Below are positions 17,838-26,895 of a stretch of 57,708 bases of DNA, piece by piece; position 1 is the stretch's first letter, and every line of letters starts with the position of its first letter. Where the stretch lies: the NCBI RefSeq assembly GCF_000621965.1, contig NZ_JHWX01000018.1, positions 1 to 57,708 of the forward strand, written 5' to 3'. The DNA is from Methanobrevibacter wolinii SH. Lineage in GTDB: Archaea; Methanobacteriota; Methanobacteria; Methanobacteriales; Methanobacteriaceae. The translations under genes and the position numbers were made by a program. The notes under the pieces are model-generated. The model searched no databases. It worked only from the letters and a program-made list of their open reading frames with translations, and was not told where the DNA came from.

Positions 17838-18689
17838 ATGAAGGCAGTTATTCCTGCAGCAGGTTTTGGAACTAGATTTTTACCTGCAACAAAAGCACAA
17901 CCAAAAGAGATGTTACCTGTATTTGATAAACCAACTATTCAATATGTAATTGAAGAAGCAGTAGCATCTGGTATTGATGATATTTTAATTGTAACTGGTA
18001 AAAATAAAAGGTCTATTGAAGATCATTTTGATAAATCATTTGAACTTGAACATTCTTTAAAAGAAAAAGGTAAATTAAATGAATTAAGAAGAATTCAAGA
18101 TATTACAGATTTAGCTGATATTACTTATGTACGTCAAAAAGAACAAAAAGGTCTTGGGGATGCAATTTATTGTGCAAGAAAACATATTGGTGGAGAACCA
18201 TTTGCAGTAATGCTTGGAGATACTATAACTAAAGGAGATGTTCCTTGTACTAAACAATTAATTGATGTATATAAAAAATATAATTCTTCAGCTATTGCTG
18301 TTGAAAGAGTTCCTGATGAAAAAGTAGAAAGGTATGGTATTATTGATGGTAGACCAGTTGAAGATACTGTTTATAAAATAGATAAGCTTGTTGAAAAACC
18401 TGCTTTAAAAGATGCTCCAACAAATCTTGCTATTATGGGAAGATACTTTTTAACTCCGGATATCTTTGAACATATTGAAAACACTGAACCAGGTGTAGGT
18501 GGAGAAATTCAATTAACTGATGCACTTGCTAAATTAAATGTTATTTATGGTTCTATATTTAATGGTCATACTTATGATATTGGTAACCGTATGGAATGGT
18601 TAATGACTAGTATTGAATTTGCTCTTGAAGATGAAGAAGCTCATGATCAAATTTTAAATTATATGAAAGAAAAAGTAAAATCTGAATAA
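17838..18689 (+). CDS. galU: UTP--glucose-1-phosphate uridylyltransferase
   Basis: Makes UDP-glucose from UTP and glucose 1-phosphate. The 283-residue protein has the GalU nucleotide-binding start AAGFGTRFLPATKAQPKEML, the Lys of that block being catalytic, then QKEQKGLGDAIYCA, AVMLGDTI with the metal-binding Asp, RYGIIDG, VEKP and PGVGGEIQLTDAL. This is the bacterial-type GalU rather than an RfbA-like glucose-1-phosphate thymidylyltransferase. The start ATG follows AAGGTGATAAG. The genes that follow on the same strand (an SDR enzyme and a GT2 glycosyltransferase) suggest a sugar-nucleotide group, and GalE at 7.4 kb would use its product. Confidence 0.93.
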   Translation: MKAVIPAAGFGTRFLPATKAQPKEMLPVFDKPTIQYVIEEAVASGIDDILIVTGKNKRSIEDHFDKSFELEHSLKEKGKLNELRRIQDITDLADITYVRQKEQKGLGDAIYCARKHIGGEPFAVMLGDTITKGDVPCTKQLIDVYKKYNSSAIAVERVPDEKVERYGIIDGRPVEDTVYKIDKLVEKPALKDAPTNLAIMGRYFLTPDIFEHIENTEPGVGGEIQLTDALAKLNVIYGSIFNGHTYDIGNRMEWLMTSIEFALEDEEAHDQILNYMKEKVKSE

Positions 18690-18981
18690 TCTTGTTATAT
18701 GTTATTTATGATTTGTTTTTTTAGGATTAATTAAATTTAAAATATTAATTTTTAGTTAAAATTAATTTTTAAATGGTTTTAATGTTTATTATTTAATTTT
18801 AATCTTTGCTTTTTTGGGTTTAGGTTGATTTTAAGTTTAATAATATTTTTAGAATTTAGTTTTAGTTAATTCTAATATTTGTGATTTAATATTTAATGTT
18901 TGTAGAATGTATTTAGTTATAATTGATTTTATTTAATATTAATTTTTGTAAAATATATTTAAACTATATCTGGAAGATAAA

Positions 18982-19950
18982 ATGGAAACTCAAAGAATTT
19001 TAGTTACTGGTGGAGCAGGATTTATAGGTACTAATCTTGTTAATGAACTTAGAAGTAGAGGTCATGAAGTATTATCTGTTGATTTATTACATCATGAAGA
19101 TGAAGCAGATTTATATTCTGATGAATATTCTGATTATGTAAGAGGAGATGTAAGGAATTATCGTCAAATTGAAAGAATATTTGAAGATAATGATAAATTT
19201 GATTATGTTTATCATTTAGCAGCAGAGTATGGTCGTTGGAATGGTGAAGCATATTATGAAAATTTATGGGAAACTAATGTTATTGGTTTAAAAAATATGA
19301 TTAGACTTCAAGAAAAACTTGGTTTTAGAATGATTTCATTTTCAAGTTGTGAAGTTTATGGTGATTATAAAGGAATAATTACAGAAGATCTTATGGAAAC
19401 ACATCCAATTAATGAAACATATCAAATGAATGATTATGCTATTAGTAAATGGGCTGGAGAATTAATGGTTATGAATTCTGCTTCTATGTTTGATACTGAA
19501 ACTGTTAGAGTAAGACCTCTTAATTGTTATGGTCCTCATGAAGCATATTCTCCATATAAAGGTTTTATCCCAATTTTTATTTATAAAGCATTACATGATT
19601 TACCTTATTCAGTTCATATGGGACATAAAAGAATTATTGACTATGTAGGAGATACTGTAAATACTTTTGCTAATATTGTAGATAATTTTATTCCTGGTGA
19701 AGTTTATAATGTAGGTAGTAAACCAGAATGGGAAAAAGATATTAAAGAATATTCTGATATTGTTTTAGATGCATGTGGAAAAGATGATTCACTTGTAACT
19801 TATACACCACCTGAGCCATTTACTACTAAAGTAAAAACAGTTGATTGTTCTAAAGCAATTCGTGATTTAAAACACAATCCTAAAGTTACTCCTGAAGAAG
19901 GTATTAAAAAAACAGTTGAATGGATGAAAGATTATTATAGAATAGAATAA
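18982..19950 (+). CDS. NAD-dependent sugar-nucleotide epimerase/dehydratase (extended SDR)
   Basis: The 322-residue protein has the NAD motif GGAGFIGTNL at 10-19, HLAAEYGRWNGEAYYENLWETN (the family's HLAA block), SFSSCEVYGDY with the catalytic Ser region, and the Tyr/Lys pair in YAISK at about 152-156. The RPLNCYGPHE block follows. These are features of sugar-nucleotide-modifying SDRs such as dTDP-glucose dehydratase, UDP-glucuronate epimerase or decarboxylase. The central Ser-Ser-Cys-Glu in place of the dehydratase Thr-Asp-Glu argues for an epimerase-type reaction, but substrate remains open. It lies between galU and a GT2 gene, so it probably acts on a UDP-sugar for surface glycans. Confidence 0.82.
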   Translation: METQRILVTGGAGFIGTNLVNELRSRGHEVLSVDLLHHEDEADLYSDEYSDYVRGDVRNYRQIERIFEDNDKFDYVYHLAAEYGRWNGEAYYENLWETNVIGLKNMIRLQEKLGFRMISFSSCEVYGDYKGIITEDLMETHPINETYQMNDYAISKWAGELMVMNSASMFDTETVRVRPLNCYGPHEAYSPYKGFIPIFIYKALHDLPYSVHMGHKRIIDYVGDTVNTFANIVDNFIPGEVYNVGSKPEWEKDIKEYSDIVLDACGKDDSLVTYTPPEPFTTKVKTVDCSKAIRDLKHNPKVTPEEGIKKTVEWMKDYYRIE

Positions 19951-19965
19951 TTATTCTATTTTTTT
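19941..19965 (+). terminator. Terminator across the SDR stop codon
   Basis: AATAGAATAATTATTCTATT (19941-19960) is a perfect palindrome and can fold as a seven-base-pair stem with loop TAATTA, followed by TTTTTTTC. The stop codon TAA is in the loop. Confidence 0.55.
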
Positions 19966-20053
19966 CATTAATACTTTATTTAGGTTTATTTTTTTTATAG
20001 ATTTTTATATTTAAATTTCTAATTTTATTTATATTAGCTTATTAGGTGTTTTA

Positions 20054-20743
20054 ATGGATAAATCAATAATAGCTTTAATTCCTGCATTTAATGAAGAAGT
20101 AGCAATTGGTTCTGTTATTTTAAGAACATTACAATATGTTGATGATGTTTTAATTATTGATGATGGAAGTACTGATGCAACTAGTAAAATTGCTAAACTT
20201 GCTGGAGCTAAAATAATAACTCATGCAGAGAATTTAGGGAAAGGTGAAGGATTGAAATCTGGTTTTCAGGCAATTATGGATAAATATGATATTGTTATTA
20301 CAATTGATGGTGATGGTCAACATAATCCTGATGAAATTCCAAAATTAATTGAACCTATTATTAATGATGAAGCAGATTTTGTAAATGGTAGTAGATATAT
20401 GAATGGACCTGAAGAAAATACTCCTGCATATAGAAGGGTTGGTCAACAGGTTTTAGATAAAGCTACTAATATATCTGCAGGTTGTAATGTTACTGACTCT
20501 CAAAGTGGATTTAGAGCATTTTCATCTAAATGTTGTGATTGTTTTAGATTTAAAGATACAGGTTTTGGTATTGAAAGTGAAATGCTTGTTGATGCTGCAG
20601 AAAATGGTTTTAGAATAAAAGAAGTACCTATTACTGTACGTTATGATGTTGATGGTTCTACAAAAAATCCTGTAACACATGGTGTTGGTGTACTTTTAAA
20701 TATTTGTAAAGATAAAATTATAAGAATTTTTAAAAGGAATTAA
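20054..20743 (+). CDS. Glycosyltransferase family 2 (dolichyl-phosphate sugar synthase-like)
   Basis: Transfers a sugar from a nucleotide donor, probably to a polyprenyl phosphate, at the inner face of the membrane. The 229-residue protein is a single GT-A domain: ALIPAFNEEVAIGSVI at 7-22, DDGSTDAT near 37-44, TIDGDGQHNPDEIPKL with the DxD metal site near 90-105, FVNGSRYM, and SQSGFRAFSS. There is no C-terminal membrane domain, as in the DPM1-like and GlcT subgroups found in methanogens. It follows the SDR gene after 100 bases. A paralogue of the same length lies at 44765. Confidence 0.88.
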   Translation: MDKSIIALIPAFNEEVAIGSVILRTLQYVDDVLIIDDGSTDATSKIAKLAGAKIITHAENLGKGEGLKSGFQAIMDKYDIVITIDGDGQHNPDEIPKLIEPIINDEADFVNGSRYMNGPEENTPAYRRVGQQVLDKATNISAGCNVTDSQSGFRAFSSKCCDCFRFKDTGFGIESEMLVDAAENGFRIKEVPITVRYDVDGSTKNPVTHGVGVLLNICKDKIIRIFKRN

Positions 20744-20779
20744 TTAATTTTATTTATTTTGTTTTATAAAGTGATTGTT

Positions 20780-21199
20780 ATGTATACTGATGAAGAAAAA
20801 ATTCAATTAATGAAAGATTTTGACACTATGAATGAATATGAGGAACAAAATTTTCCATATGATGAGGAATTTCCAGAAAAATTAGTTAAAGTTATTCATG
20901 ATCTTGATCTCGGTAAAATTAGTCATGATTCTCAAGAAATTAAAAATGCAATGATGGATTTAGAATATAATTTATATGGTCAAGGTATCTTTTTAAGAGA
21001 AGAAACTAAGTTTTTTGAAGAAGGTTTTGAGATATATCTTAATATTGGTATTAACTCTAAACAGTTAATTAATCTTATTGATTGGTTAGATCAATTTACT
21101 TTTGAGATTAATCCTGTTTATGAAGATGGTTTTGCATCTTTAAACATCATGTTTCTTTTAAAACCTACTTATGAATATGATGATATTAATAGTGAATAA
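20780..21199 (+). CDS. Acidic protein of unknown function
   Basis: I do not recognise this 139-residue protein. It begins MYTDEEKIQLMKDFDTMNEYEEQ, is strongly acidic, and alternates helices with two probable beta strands (FFEEGFEIYLNIGIN and SLNIMFLLKPTYEYDD). There is no signal, membrane segment or Cys pair. I chose the ATG at 20780, with GTGATT before it; an in-frame TTG 21 bases upstream would place the start before that site. It starts 36 bases after the GT2 gene and may share its transcript, and it precedes the Cys-rich peptide gene by 114 bases, but I would not assign it to either system. Confidence 0.72.
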   Translation: MYTDEEKIQLMKDFDTMNEYEEQNFPYDEEFPEKLVKVIHDLDLGKISHDSQEIKNAMMDLEYNLYGQGIFLREETKFFEEGFEIYLNIGINSKQLINLIDWLDQFTFEINPVYEDGFASLNIMFLLKPTYEYDDINSE

Positions 21200-21313
21200 T
21201 ATTATTTATTTATTTTAATCTATTGCTGTGGAAATTAATGTTTTTGAATATTAATAATTTATAAATGTAAGTTATTATTAAATATAAGATTATATAATTT
21301 ATAAGGTGAGATA

Positions 21314-21520
21314 ATGAAAGTAGAAGATTTAATTGCTAAATGTCCTAAATGTGGTTCAACTGATAAAACTGTACGCCGTAAAATTATTGATAATCATTTA
21401 GCACATGCAGAAACTGCATATTTCAGATGTACAAATTGTGGATACGTATTTGAAAAAGGTGAAGACCATTCAAATGATCCTAAAGATAAAATTATTAAAG
21501 AATTAAACAAAATCATGTAA
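21314..21520 (+). CDS. Cys-rich zinc-ribbon-like peptide, candidate radical SAM substrate
   Basis: A 68-residue protein beginning MKVEDLIAKCPKCGS, with CxxC pairs at 10/13 and 39/42 (FRCTNCGYVF) and a charged helical tail. On its own it reads as a zinc ribbon. Its position directly before a radical SAM/SPASM enzyme matches what I recall as the methanogen Cys-rich peptide family TIGR04165, found beside radical SAM proteins of the Mhun_1560 type (TIGR04083). If so it could be a ribosomally made, modified peptide or a partner protein. A terminator hairpin covers its stop codon, so it would be made in larger amounts than the enzyme. The ATG follows AAGGTGAGATA. Confidence 0.8.
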   Translation: MKVEDLIAKCPKCGSTDKTVRRKIIDNHLAHAETAYFRCTNCGYVFEKGEDHSNDPKDKIIKELNKIM

Positions 21521-21555
21521 TTTCACTAGAAATTACTTATTATCTTTTTTTTAAA
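21517..21555 (+). terminator. Terminator between the Cys-rich peptide and the radical SAM gene
   Basis: GTAATTTC (21517-21524) pairs perfectly with GAAATTAC (21529-21536) around the loop ACTA, followed after a few bases by TTTTTTTT. The stem starts one base before the stop codon TAA. It sits about 60 bases before the next start codon and may act as an attenuator that lowers expression of the enzyme relative to the peptide. Confidence 0.65.
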
Positions 21556-21591
21556 TTTTTAAATTATTAATTATTTTATTATAGTGATAAA

Positions 21592-22737
21592 ATGCCATTT
21601 CATGTAATGATAATACCAACACTTAATTGTCCAGGTAACTGTAAATATTGCTGGGGTTCAGATAAACGTGCAGAAGTAATGAATATTAATATTATTCAAG
21701 ATATTAAAGAATGGTTAGAAATTTTTAGAAATAATGAACCAGTTCATTTTACTTTTCATGGTGGAGAACCATTACTTGCTGGATATGAATTTTATAAAGA
21801 AGCTTTTCCAATTTTAAATCAATTAAAAAATATTAATGGGTATTCAATGCAATCTAATCTTTGGCTTCTTGATGAAGATATTGTTAAATTATTAAAAGAG
21901 AATAATGTTGCATTAAGTACAAGTATTGATGGTCCTAAGGATATTACAGATTATCAAAGAGGTAAAAATTATTTTGATAAAACTATGAAATCTGTAAAAC
22001 TTGCAGAAGATAATGGTTTATTTGTTAATTATGTATGTACATTTACTTCATATTCTAAAGATTATGCTAATGAAATTTATGATTTCTTTAAGGATATGCA
22101 TGCAACTGTTAAAATACATTCAGCTCTTCCATCTTTAAGAGGTGATAATGCAGATTCATGGGCATTAAATCAAGAAGATTATGGTAAATTAATGGTTTCA
22201 TTACTTGATAGATATCTTTATGATCTTGATAAATTCCAGATTAAAGATTTTGATCATATGGCAAAAAGTAGTTTAATTCGTCATGGAACATTATGTACTT
22301 TTGCAAATTGTATGGGAGATACACTTGCAGTAGGTTATGATGGTAGTATTTATCCATGTTATAGGTTTGTTGGAATGGATGATTATGTAATGGCTAATGT
22401 TAAAGATAAACCTAGTCCAAAAGATTTAGAAAATTCTGATGCATGGAAAAAATTAGAAGAATTTAATGAATATGTTGATGAAAACTGTAGTGATTGTAAG
22501 TTCATTAAGTTTTGTAGAGGAGGTTGCCCATATAATGGTATTGTAGCAAGTCATACTCCAAAAGCAGTAGATCCTCAATGTGATGCATATAAATTAATAT
22601 TCTCTGATATTTCTAAAAGACAAAATAAAGATTTCTTAAAACGAGGAATCCCCGGAATGCCTGGAATGGATAAACCACAAGATAAAAAAGAAGATGAACC
22701 TTATTCAATAATGGATTTAATGATGAAACCATTATGA
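21592..22737 (+). CDS. Radical SAM/SPASM enzyme, putative peptide-modifying (Mhun_1560-like)
   Basis: The 381-residue protein has the radical SAM cluster motif CPGNCKYC (Cys13, Cys17, Cys20), the SAM-binding HGGEPL at 56-61, and an Asp/Gly block STSIDGP. A C-terminal SPASM-type domain has Cys at 235, 240, 256, 299, 302, 308, 312 and 330 (for example CSDCKFIKFCRGGC), enough for two auxiliary [4Fe-4S] clusters. SPASM enzymes modify ribosomal peptides or enzyme side chains. The layout, and its place 71 bases after a Cys-rich peptide, fit the methanogen-specific family TIGR04083. Substrate and product are unknown. The C-terminal 30 residues, with GIPGMPGMDKP, are a low-complexity tail. Confidence 0.88.
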   Translation: MPFHVMIIPTLNCPGNCKYCWGSDKRAEVMNINIIQDIKEWLEIFRNNEPVHFTFHGGEPLLAGYEFYKEAFPILNQLKNINGYSMQSNLWLLDEDIVKLLKENNVALSTSIDGPKDITDYQRGKNYFDKTMKSVKLAEDNGLFVNYVCTFTSYSKDYANEIYDFFKDMHATVKIHSALPSLRGDNADSWALNQEDYGKLMVSLLDRYLYDLDKFQIKDFDHMAKSSLIRHGTLCTFANCMGDTLAVGYDGSIYPCYRFVGMDDYVMANVKDKPSPKDLENSDAWKKLEEFNEYVDENCSDCKFIKFCRGGCPYNGIVASHTPKAVDPQCDAYKLIFSDISKRQNKDFLKRGIPGMPGMDKPQDKKEDEPYSIMDLMMKPL

Positions 22738-22808
22738 TTTATTATTTGGATTTTATTTATAATAATTAATGTTTTTAATTTTTATAATTTAAAATTAAAA
22801 CAAATAAT

Positions 22809-22888
22809 GTTTTTAATTTATAATTTTATTAAGAGTTATTTAGTTAAGGTTTTTAATTTATAATTTTATTAAGAATTATCTTATAGAG
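22809..22888. repeat. 40-base tandem duplication before hisG
   Basis: GTTTTTAATTTATAATTTTA followed by TTAAGAGTTAT and a TTAGTTAAG-like end occurs at 22809-22848 and, with few changes, at 22849-22888. The second copy ends in the hisG ribosome binding site (AGAGG), so the duplication includes the leader of that gene. Confidence 0.75.
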
Positions 22889-22897
22889 GTTATAATT

Positions 22898-23884
22898 ATG
22901 GTAAAAATTAGATTAGGACTTCCAAAAGGAAGTTTAAATAATGTAAATCGTGGAAATACTCATCAATTATTTGTTGATGCAGGTTATGAAATTAAAGGTT
23001 ATGAACCTGAAAATGAAGATTATGATATCAAATTCTTAAATGATGATGATATTGATGCATATTTAAATAGGCCTCAAAGTTCACCTGTAGAACTTAATAG
23101 AGGTATGATTGATATTGCTATTGTTGGTGAAGATTGGGTAAAAGAAGAATCTGTATTGCAAGATAATCAAATAATTAAAATTGGAGATTTAAATTATGGT
23201 GAAACTAATCTTGTTGTAGCTATTCCTAATGATTCTCCATTTGATAATTTAACTGATTTCTTTAGATCATGTAAGGAAAGAGATAATCCTATTTTATGTT
23301 TTACAGAGTATCCTAATTTAACTAGAAAGTTTATTATGGAAAATGAAGGTTATAAAGAATTATTTGGAGATTCAATTCCTTTTGTACAAGTAAGAGGTTT
23401 AACTGATGGAGATAATAAACAAGTTCAAGTTATAAATTCTGATGGTGCAACTGAAACTTATATTGCAAAAGGAGCAGATTTTATTGTTGATAATACTCAA
23501 ACTGGTTCAAGTCTTAAAAAAGCAGGACTTAAACAGATTGAAGTGATTTTACATTCTTCAGCAGGTTTATATGCAGGTATTGCATGTACTGGAGAGAAAA
23601 TGGATAAAGCAAATATGATTTTTGAACAGTTATTAGGTGCTATTACTGCTAAAAAATATTTTGATGTTAAATTTAATATTGATAATTCAAAAGTAGAGAA
23701 TATATGTAAATATTTAATAGATAATAATTATTGTTCTCATGAACCTACTGTAAATAAAGGTAAAAATTATTCTCAAATTAATGTTTTGATTAATAAAAAA
23801 TCTTTCCCAGAAATGTTAGATGGAATAACCAGTATGGGTGCATCTAGTGTTATTAGGTCTGATGTAAAACAGTATGTAATCTAA
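22898..23884 (+). CDS. hisG: ATP phosphoribosyltransferase, HisG-like with C-terminal regulatory domain
   Basis: First step of histidine synthesis: it joins PRPP to ATP. The 328-residue protein starts RLGLPKGSL, as HisG does, and has [14 protein letters not shown] near 67-80 and the PRPP region [23 protein letters not shown] (key DGATE at about 186-190). The length is that of the long form, in which the last 75 to 80 residues form an ACT-like domain for histidine feedback; that part here is divergent. Sequence identity to textbook HisG looks modest, so a related phosphoribosyltransferase cannot be excluded. No other his gene is near, as is common in methanogens. The ATG follows AGAGGTTATA. 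Confidence 0.82.
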   Translation: MVKIRLGLPKGSLNNVNRGNTHQLFVDAGYEIKGYEPENEDYDIKFLNDDDIDAYLNRPQSSPVELNRGMIDIAIVGEDWVKEESVLQDNQIIKIGDLNYGETNLVVAIPNDSPFDNLTDFFRSCKERDNPILCFTEYPNLTRKFIMENEGYKELFGDSIPFVQVRGLTDGDNKQVQVINSDGATETYIAKGADFIVDNTQTGSSLKKAGLKQIEVILHSSAGLYAGIACTGEKMDKANMIFEQLLGAITAKKYFDVKFNIDNSKVENICKYLIDNNYCSHEPTVNKGKNYSQINVLINKKSFPEMLDGITSMGASSVIRSDVKQYVI

Positions 23885-24411
23885 ATTATTAATAATAATT
23901 TAATATTTTAATAATAAAAGATTAATTTATTTATTTTTTAATATTTAATCTATTTTATATTTATTATTTTAAATCGAGAGACAATTATTCTTATTTATTT
24001 TTATTCTTATTTATTCTTATTAATTTCTATTTTATTCTTATTTTATTTTATTCTTATTTTATTATTGAATTATTAATCTGCTGAAATTATTCTATTTTTA
24101 AAAAAAACTTTTTTTATATTTAAATTTTGAGTATAAAAAATAATTTTCAACAGATTTGAAATATTTTATTAAAAATGATATTTGTTCACTATTTTTAAGT
24201 TTTTATATTTAATTTTGATTTTTAACTGTTTAATAATGATATAAACTTATAAAAAATTATATATATTATATAAATATATATAGTAATATATTTTTATTAA
24301 TAAAATATATATAAATAGAATATATTTTACTTAATTTTTAAAATATATTGGTTGTAAAGTTTAATATTCTATAAAAGAGTTTATATTTGTTTTATAAATT
24401 CTGAGGGTGAT
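23885..24411. other. Gene-free spacer with short repeats, an inverted repeat and a promoter
   Basis: After hisG, 23985-24065 is a run of the short unit TTATTCTTATTT. An inverted repeat follows at 24074-24158. Around 24240-24300 there are dense TATA-like sequences (TTATAAAAAATTATATATAT) that probably belong to the promoter of the surface-protein gene, leaving a leader of over 100 bases. I see no gene. Confidence 0.45.
24074..24158. repeat. Inverted repeat with AATCTG-TGAAA arms
   Basis: AATCTGCTGAAATTATTCTA on the left is nearly the reverse complement of the segment ending AATAATTTTCAACAGATT at about 24138-24157 (two or three mismatches over 20 bases). The loop of about 40 bases is AT-rich. 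The same CAACAGATTWRWWATTTT end also appears near 48309. Confidence 0.5.
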
Positions 24412-25458
24412 ATGATGATTTTTAATAAAAAATTGTTATGTATGGTTTTATTTACTATATTTATTTTGTGTACCAGTTCTGTTGGTGCAGCAAATGTAAA
24501 TAATATTATTAATGATTCGAATACAAATGATACATTTGGAGTTAATAATTCTGGTGAATATGTGTATAATGATCATAATGATGATTTAACTGATTCAGAA
24601 TATGTGAATCCTAATGATTATTATTTTGATGAAAATGGAAATCGTGTTAGTTATACAAGTGATACTCGTTGTTTTAATAATGTAACTATGAGCAATGGTT
24701 ATAATGCTTATTCTATTAAAGATGGTGGATATATAGAAACTAATGATAGTAAAACTTATCCTATTTTTTGGAATGATTCATTTAGACCAGTTGATGCTAA
24801 TGATACTGAAGTAGTTAAAGGACATTGGTACTATACAAATGGTACTCCTATTGGTGAATATTTAAAAATAATGTTTTATTCTTATTATGATCCAATAATG
24901 AACTATCATAATGATGTTGTTCCTACTAGTATTATTGTACAATCTATGGTTTGGGAATTTTATAATAGTCTTTATGACTATGATGGATTAAGTTCTATAC
25001 CTAAAGCAGTTGTTGATAAATATAATAGTGGATTCCGTGTAAATAATACTGGTGCTGTGCAATGGACTAATAAAACTCATTACAGGGTATTTGATTTTTT
25101 AGGTTTTGAAAATACTAATCGTTCCCGTGGTGATTTATGGGGATTTAAGGTAACTGAGTTTGATGTTCCAGAATCAAGTAATAACACTACTAATACAACA
25201 AATAATACTGATGTTACTAATGATACAGGTAATAATACTGATATAAGTAACAATACTAGTACAAATAATACTAATTCTTTAGTTATTAATCCTGATGATA
25301 CAGAAGATAGTGTAAGTGTTATAGAGTTAAATGATAATGGTTCTAATGATTCTAATGTTACTGCTGTTAATTTAAAAGATACTGGTAATCCATTGTATGT
25401 TTTAATTGTAGTTTTAGGTATACTTGGTATTGTTCCATTTAGTAGATTTAGAAAATAG
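24412..25458 (+). CDS. Secreted, membrane-anchored surface protein with possible thioester adhesin domain
   Basis: The 348-residue protein has a signal peptide (hydrophobic 6-25, cleavage after about SVGA), an Asn/Asp-rich region, a folded domain of about residues 75-250, an Asn/Thr-rich stalk with many NxT sites (256-300), and a C-terminal membrane anchor YVLIVVLGILGIVPF with a basic end (326-348). Such an anchor is usual for Methanobacteriales adhesin-like proteins held at the pseudomurein wall. In the folded domain RCFNN (Cys87) and VQSMVWEF (Gln177) are spaced like the Cys and Gln that form the internal thioester in Gram-positive TQXA adhesin domains; this is only a motif resemblance. GGGTGAT precedes the ATG. 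Confidence 0.85.
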   Translation: MMIFNKKLLCMVLFTIFILCTSSVGAANVNNIINDSNTNDTFGVNNSGEYVYNDHNDDLTDSEYVNPNDYYFDENGNRVSYTSDTRCFNNVTMSNGYNAYSIKDGGYIETNDSKTYPIFWNDSFRPVDANDTEVVKGHWYYTNGTPIGEYLKIMFYSYYDPIMNYHNDVVPTSIIVQSMVWEFYNSLYDYDGLSSIPKAVVDKYNSGFRVNNTGAVQWTNKTHYRVFDFLGFENTNRSRGDLWGFKVTEFDVPESSNNTTNTTNNTDVTNDTGNNTDISNNTSTNNTNSLVINPDDTEDSVSVIELNDNGSNDSNVTAVNLKDTGNPLYVLIVVLGILGIVPFSRFRK

Positions 25459-25461
25459 TTT

Positions 25462-25495
25462 AGAAGATTTTAATATCTTCTTTTATTTTTTTTAT
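25462..25495 (+). terminator. Terminator of the surface-protein gene
   Basis: AGAAGAT (25462-25468) pairs with ATCTTCT (25475-25481) around TTTAAT, followed by TTTATTTTTTTT. It starts four bases after the stop codon. Confidence 0.7.
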
Positions 25496-25995
25496 TATAT
25501 TAAATTCTTTTTTTATAAAAATTAATATTTAATAATTTAAGTTTTTAATAAGCTATTTATTTTTTATTTTTAAATAAATTTAAATTTAAGTTAATTTAGT
25601 AAATTAAAACTTTAGATATTATCTTTTAAAATAGTTAAACAAATTTTTGAATCTTTATTTGTATATTTTTTAAATCATGTTTAATTATCATGTTAGAATA
25701 TAATTTTTAATTATCTTTCATGAAAGTTTATTTATTTCTAGATTTTTTTTCTTTATAAAACTTTTATTTATTCTAAATATCTATCTTAATAATTTTATTT
25801 GATTATATATAAGTTTTAAAATGGTTTTTCTATTAATCATTCTTTTATCTTTTCTTTTAAGTATTTTTTTTTAAAAAATCTATCATTATAAATTTAATTT
25901 TTTAAAATTTTTTAACAAAGTTTTAATATAATAAAATATAAATTATCATTAATTATAATTATAAATTCTTAAAGTTTATTAAGAAGGTATTAATC
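25482..25995. other. Gene-free spacer before the HTH-CBS gene
   Basis: AT-rich, without a usable open frame. GATTATATATAAG near 25802 is a TATA-like box, but it is nearly 200 bases before the next start codon, so a long leader or another promoter nearer to 25930 (ATATAATAAAATATAAA) is possible. Confidence 0.4.
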
Positions 25996-26895
25996 ATGAT
26001 AACATCAGTGCAAAAAGAAATTTTACAAAATTTAATTAATTTATATCAATCCTCTGATGGAAAATCTATAAAAGGGGAAGAAATTGCAGAAGTTATGGGT
26101 AGAAATCCAGGTACCATAAGAAATCAAATGCAATCTCTTAGAAGTCTTGGACTTGTTAAAGGGGTTCCAGGACCAAGAGGAGGATATAAACCAACAATCG
26201 AAGCTTATCATAATTTGAATATACCTATTACTGATCAAAGTTCAAAAGTGCCTATTTTTAAAGATAATAATAGGGTAGAAAATTTATCTGTTGCAAAAAT
26301 AGAATTTACTAGTGTACCACATCCTGCTGAATGTGAAGCAGCTATTAAAATTTTAGGTAATATTAAATTATTAAATATTGGAGATACTATTAAAGTAGGA
26401 CCTACACCTGTAAATAATCTTGGAGTAATTGGTAAAGTTGTAGGTAGAGATGATACTGATAATATAATACTTCTTGAAACAACTACTATTCGTAGTATTC
26501 CTAAAAAAACAGTTATTGAAATTGGTAGTACAAATTTAATTACTTTAACTTCTAATAATAGTATTCGTGAAGCTGCAGAAATATTTTCAAAAAATTTAAT
26601 TGATGGTGCACCAATTATTGTAGATAAAATCGCAGTAGGTATGTTAACAGTTACTGATGTTGTTAAAGCAGTAGCTAAAGGAGATGAAGATGCAAAAGTT
26701 AGTGATTATATGTCTCCTAAAGTTGTTACTGTAAATAAAGATATGAAAATTGCTAATGCTGTTGAAATAATGTATAATCATAAAATTGGAAGATTAATTA
26801 TTTCTGATGATAATAATGATCCTGTTGGAATTGTTACAAGAACTGATTTAATTGAATCAATGACTAATCTTGAAAAATTCCCTATAAATAGTTAA
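25996..26895 (+). CDS. HTH (DUF293-like) and CBS-pair regulator
   Basis: Probable transcriptional regulator with a nucleotide-sensing module. Residues 1-67 are a winged helix of the HrcA/DUF293 kind: GEEIAEVMGRNPGTIRNQMQ holds the recognition helix and GVPGPRGGYKPT the wing. A middle domain of about 85-175 follows. Two CBS motifs occupy about 178-226 and 234-292 (MSPKVVTVNKDMKIANA, DPVGIVTRTDLIE), which in other proteins bind adenosyl ligands. This layout is shared by several archaeal proteins, one per Methanobacteriales genome or more; targets are not known. It is a single gene with a terminator over its stop codon and GAAGGT before the ATG. Confidence 0.85.
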   Translation: MITSVQKEILQNLINLYQSSDGKSIKGEEIAEVMGRNPGTIRNQMQSLRSLGLVKGVPGPRGGYKPTIEAYHNLNIPITDQSSKVPIFKDNNRVENLSVAKIEFTSVPHPAECEAAIKILGNIKLLNIGDTIKVGPTPVNNLGVIGKVVGRDDTDNIILLETTTIRSIPKKTVIEIGSTNLITLTSNNSIREAAEIFSKNLIDGAPIIVDKIAVGMLTVTDVVKAVAKGDEDAKVSDYMSPKVVTVNKDMKIANAVEIMYNHKIGRLIISDDNNDPVGIVTRTDLIESMTNLEKFPINS

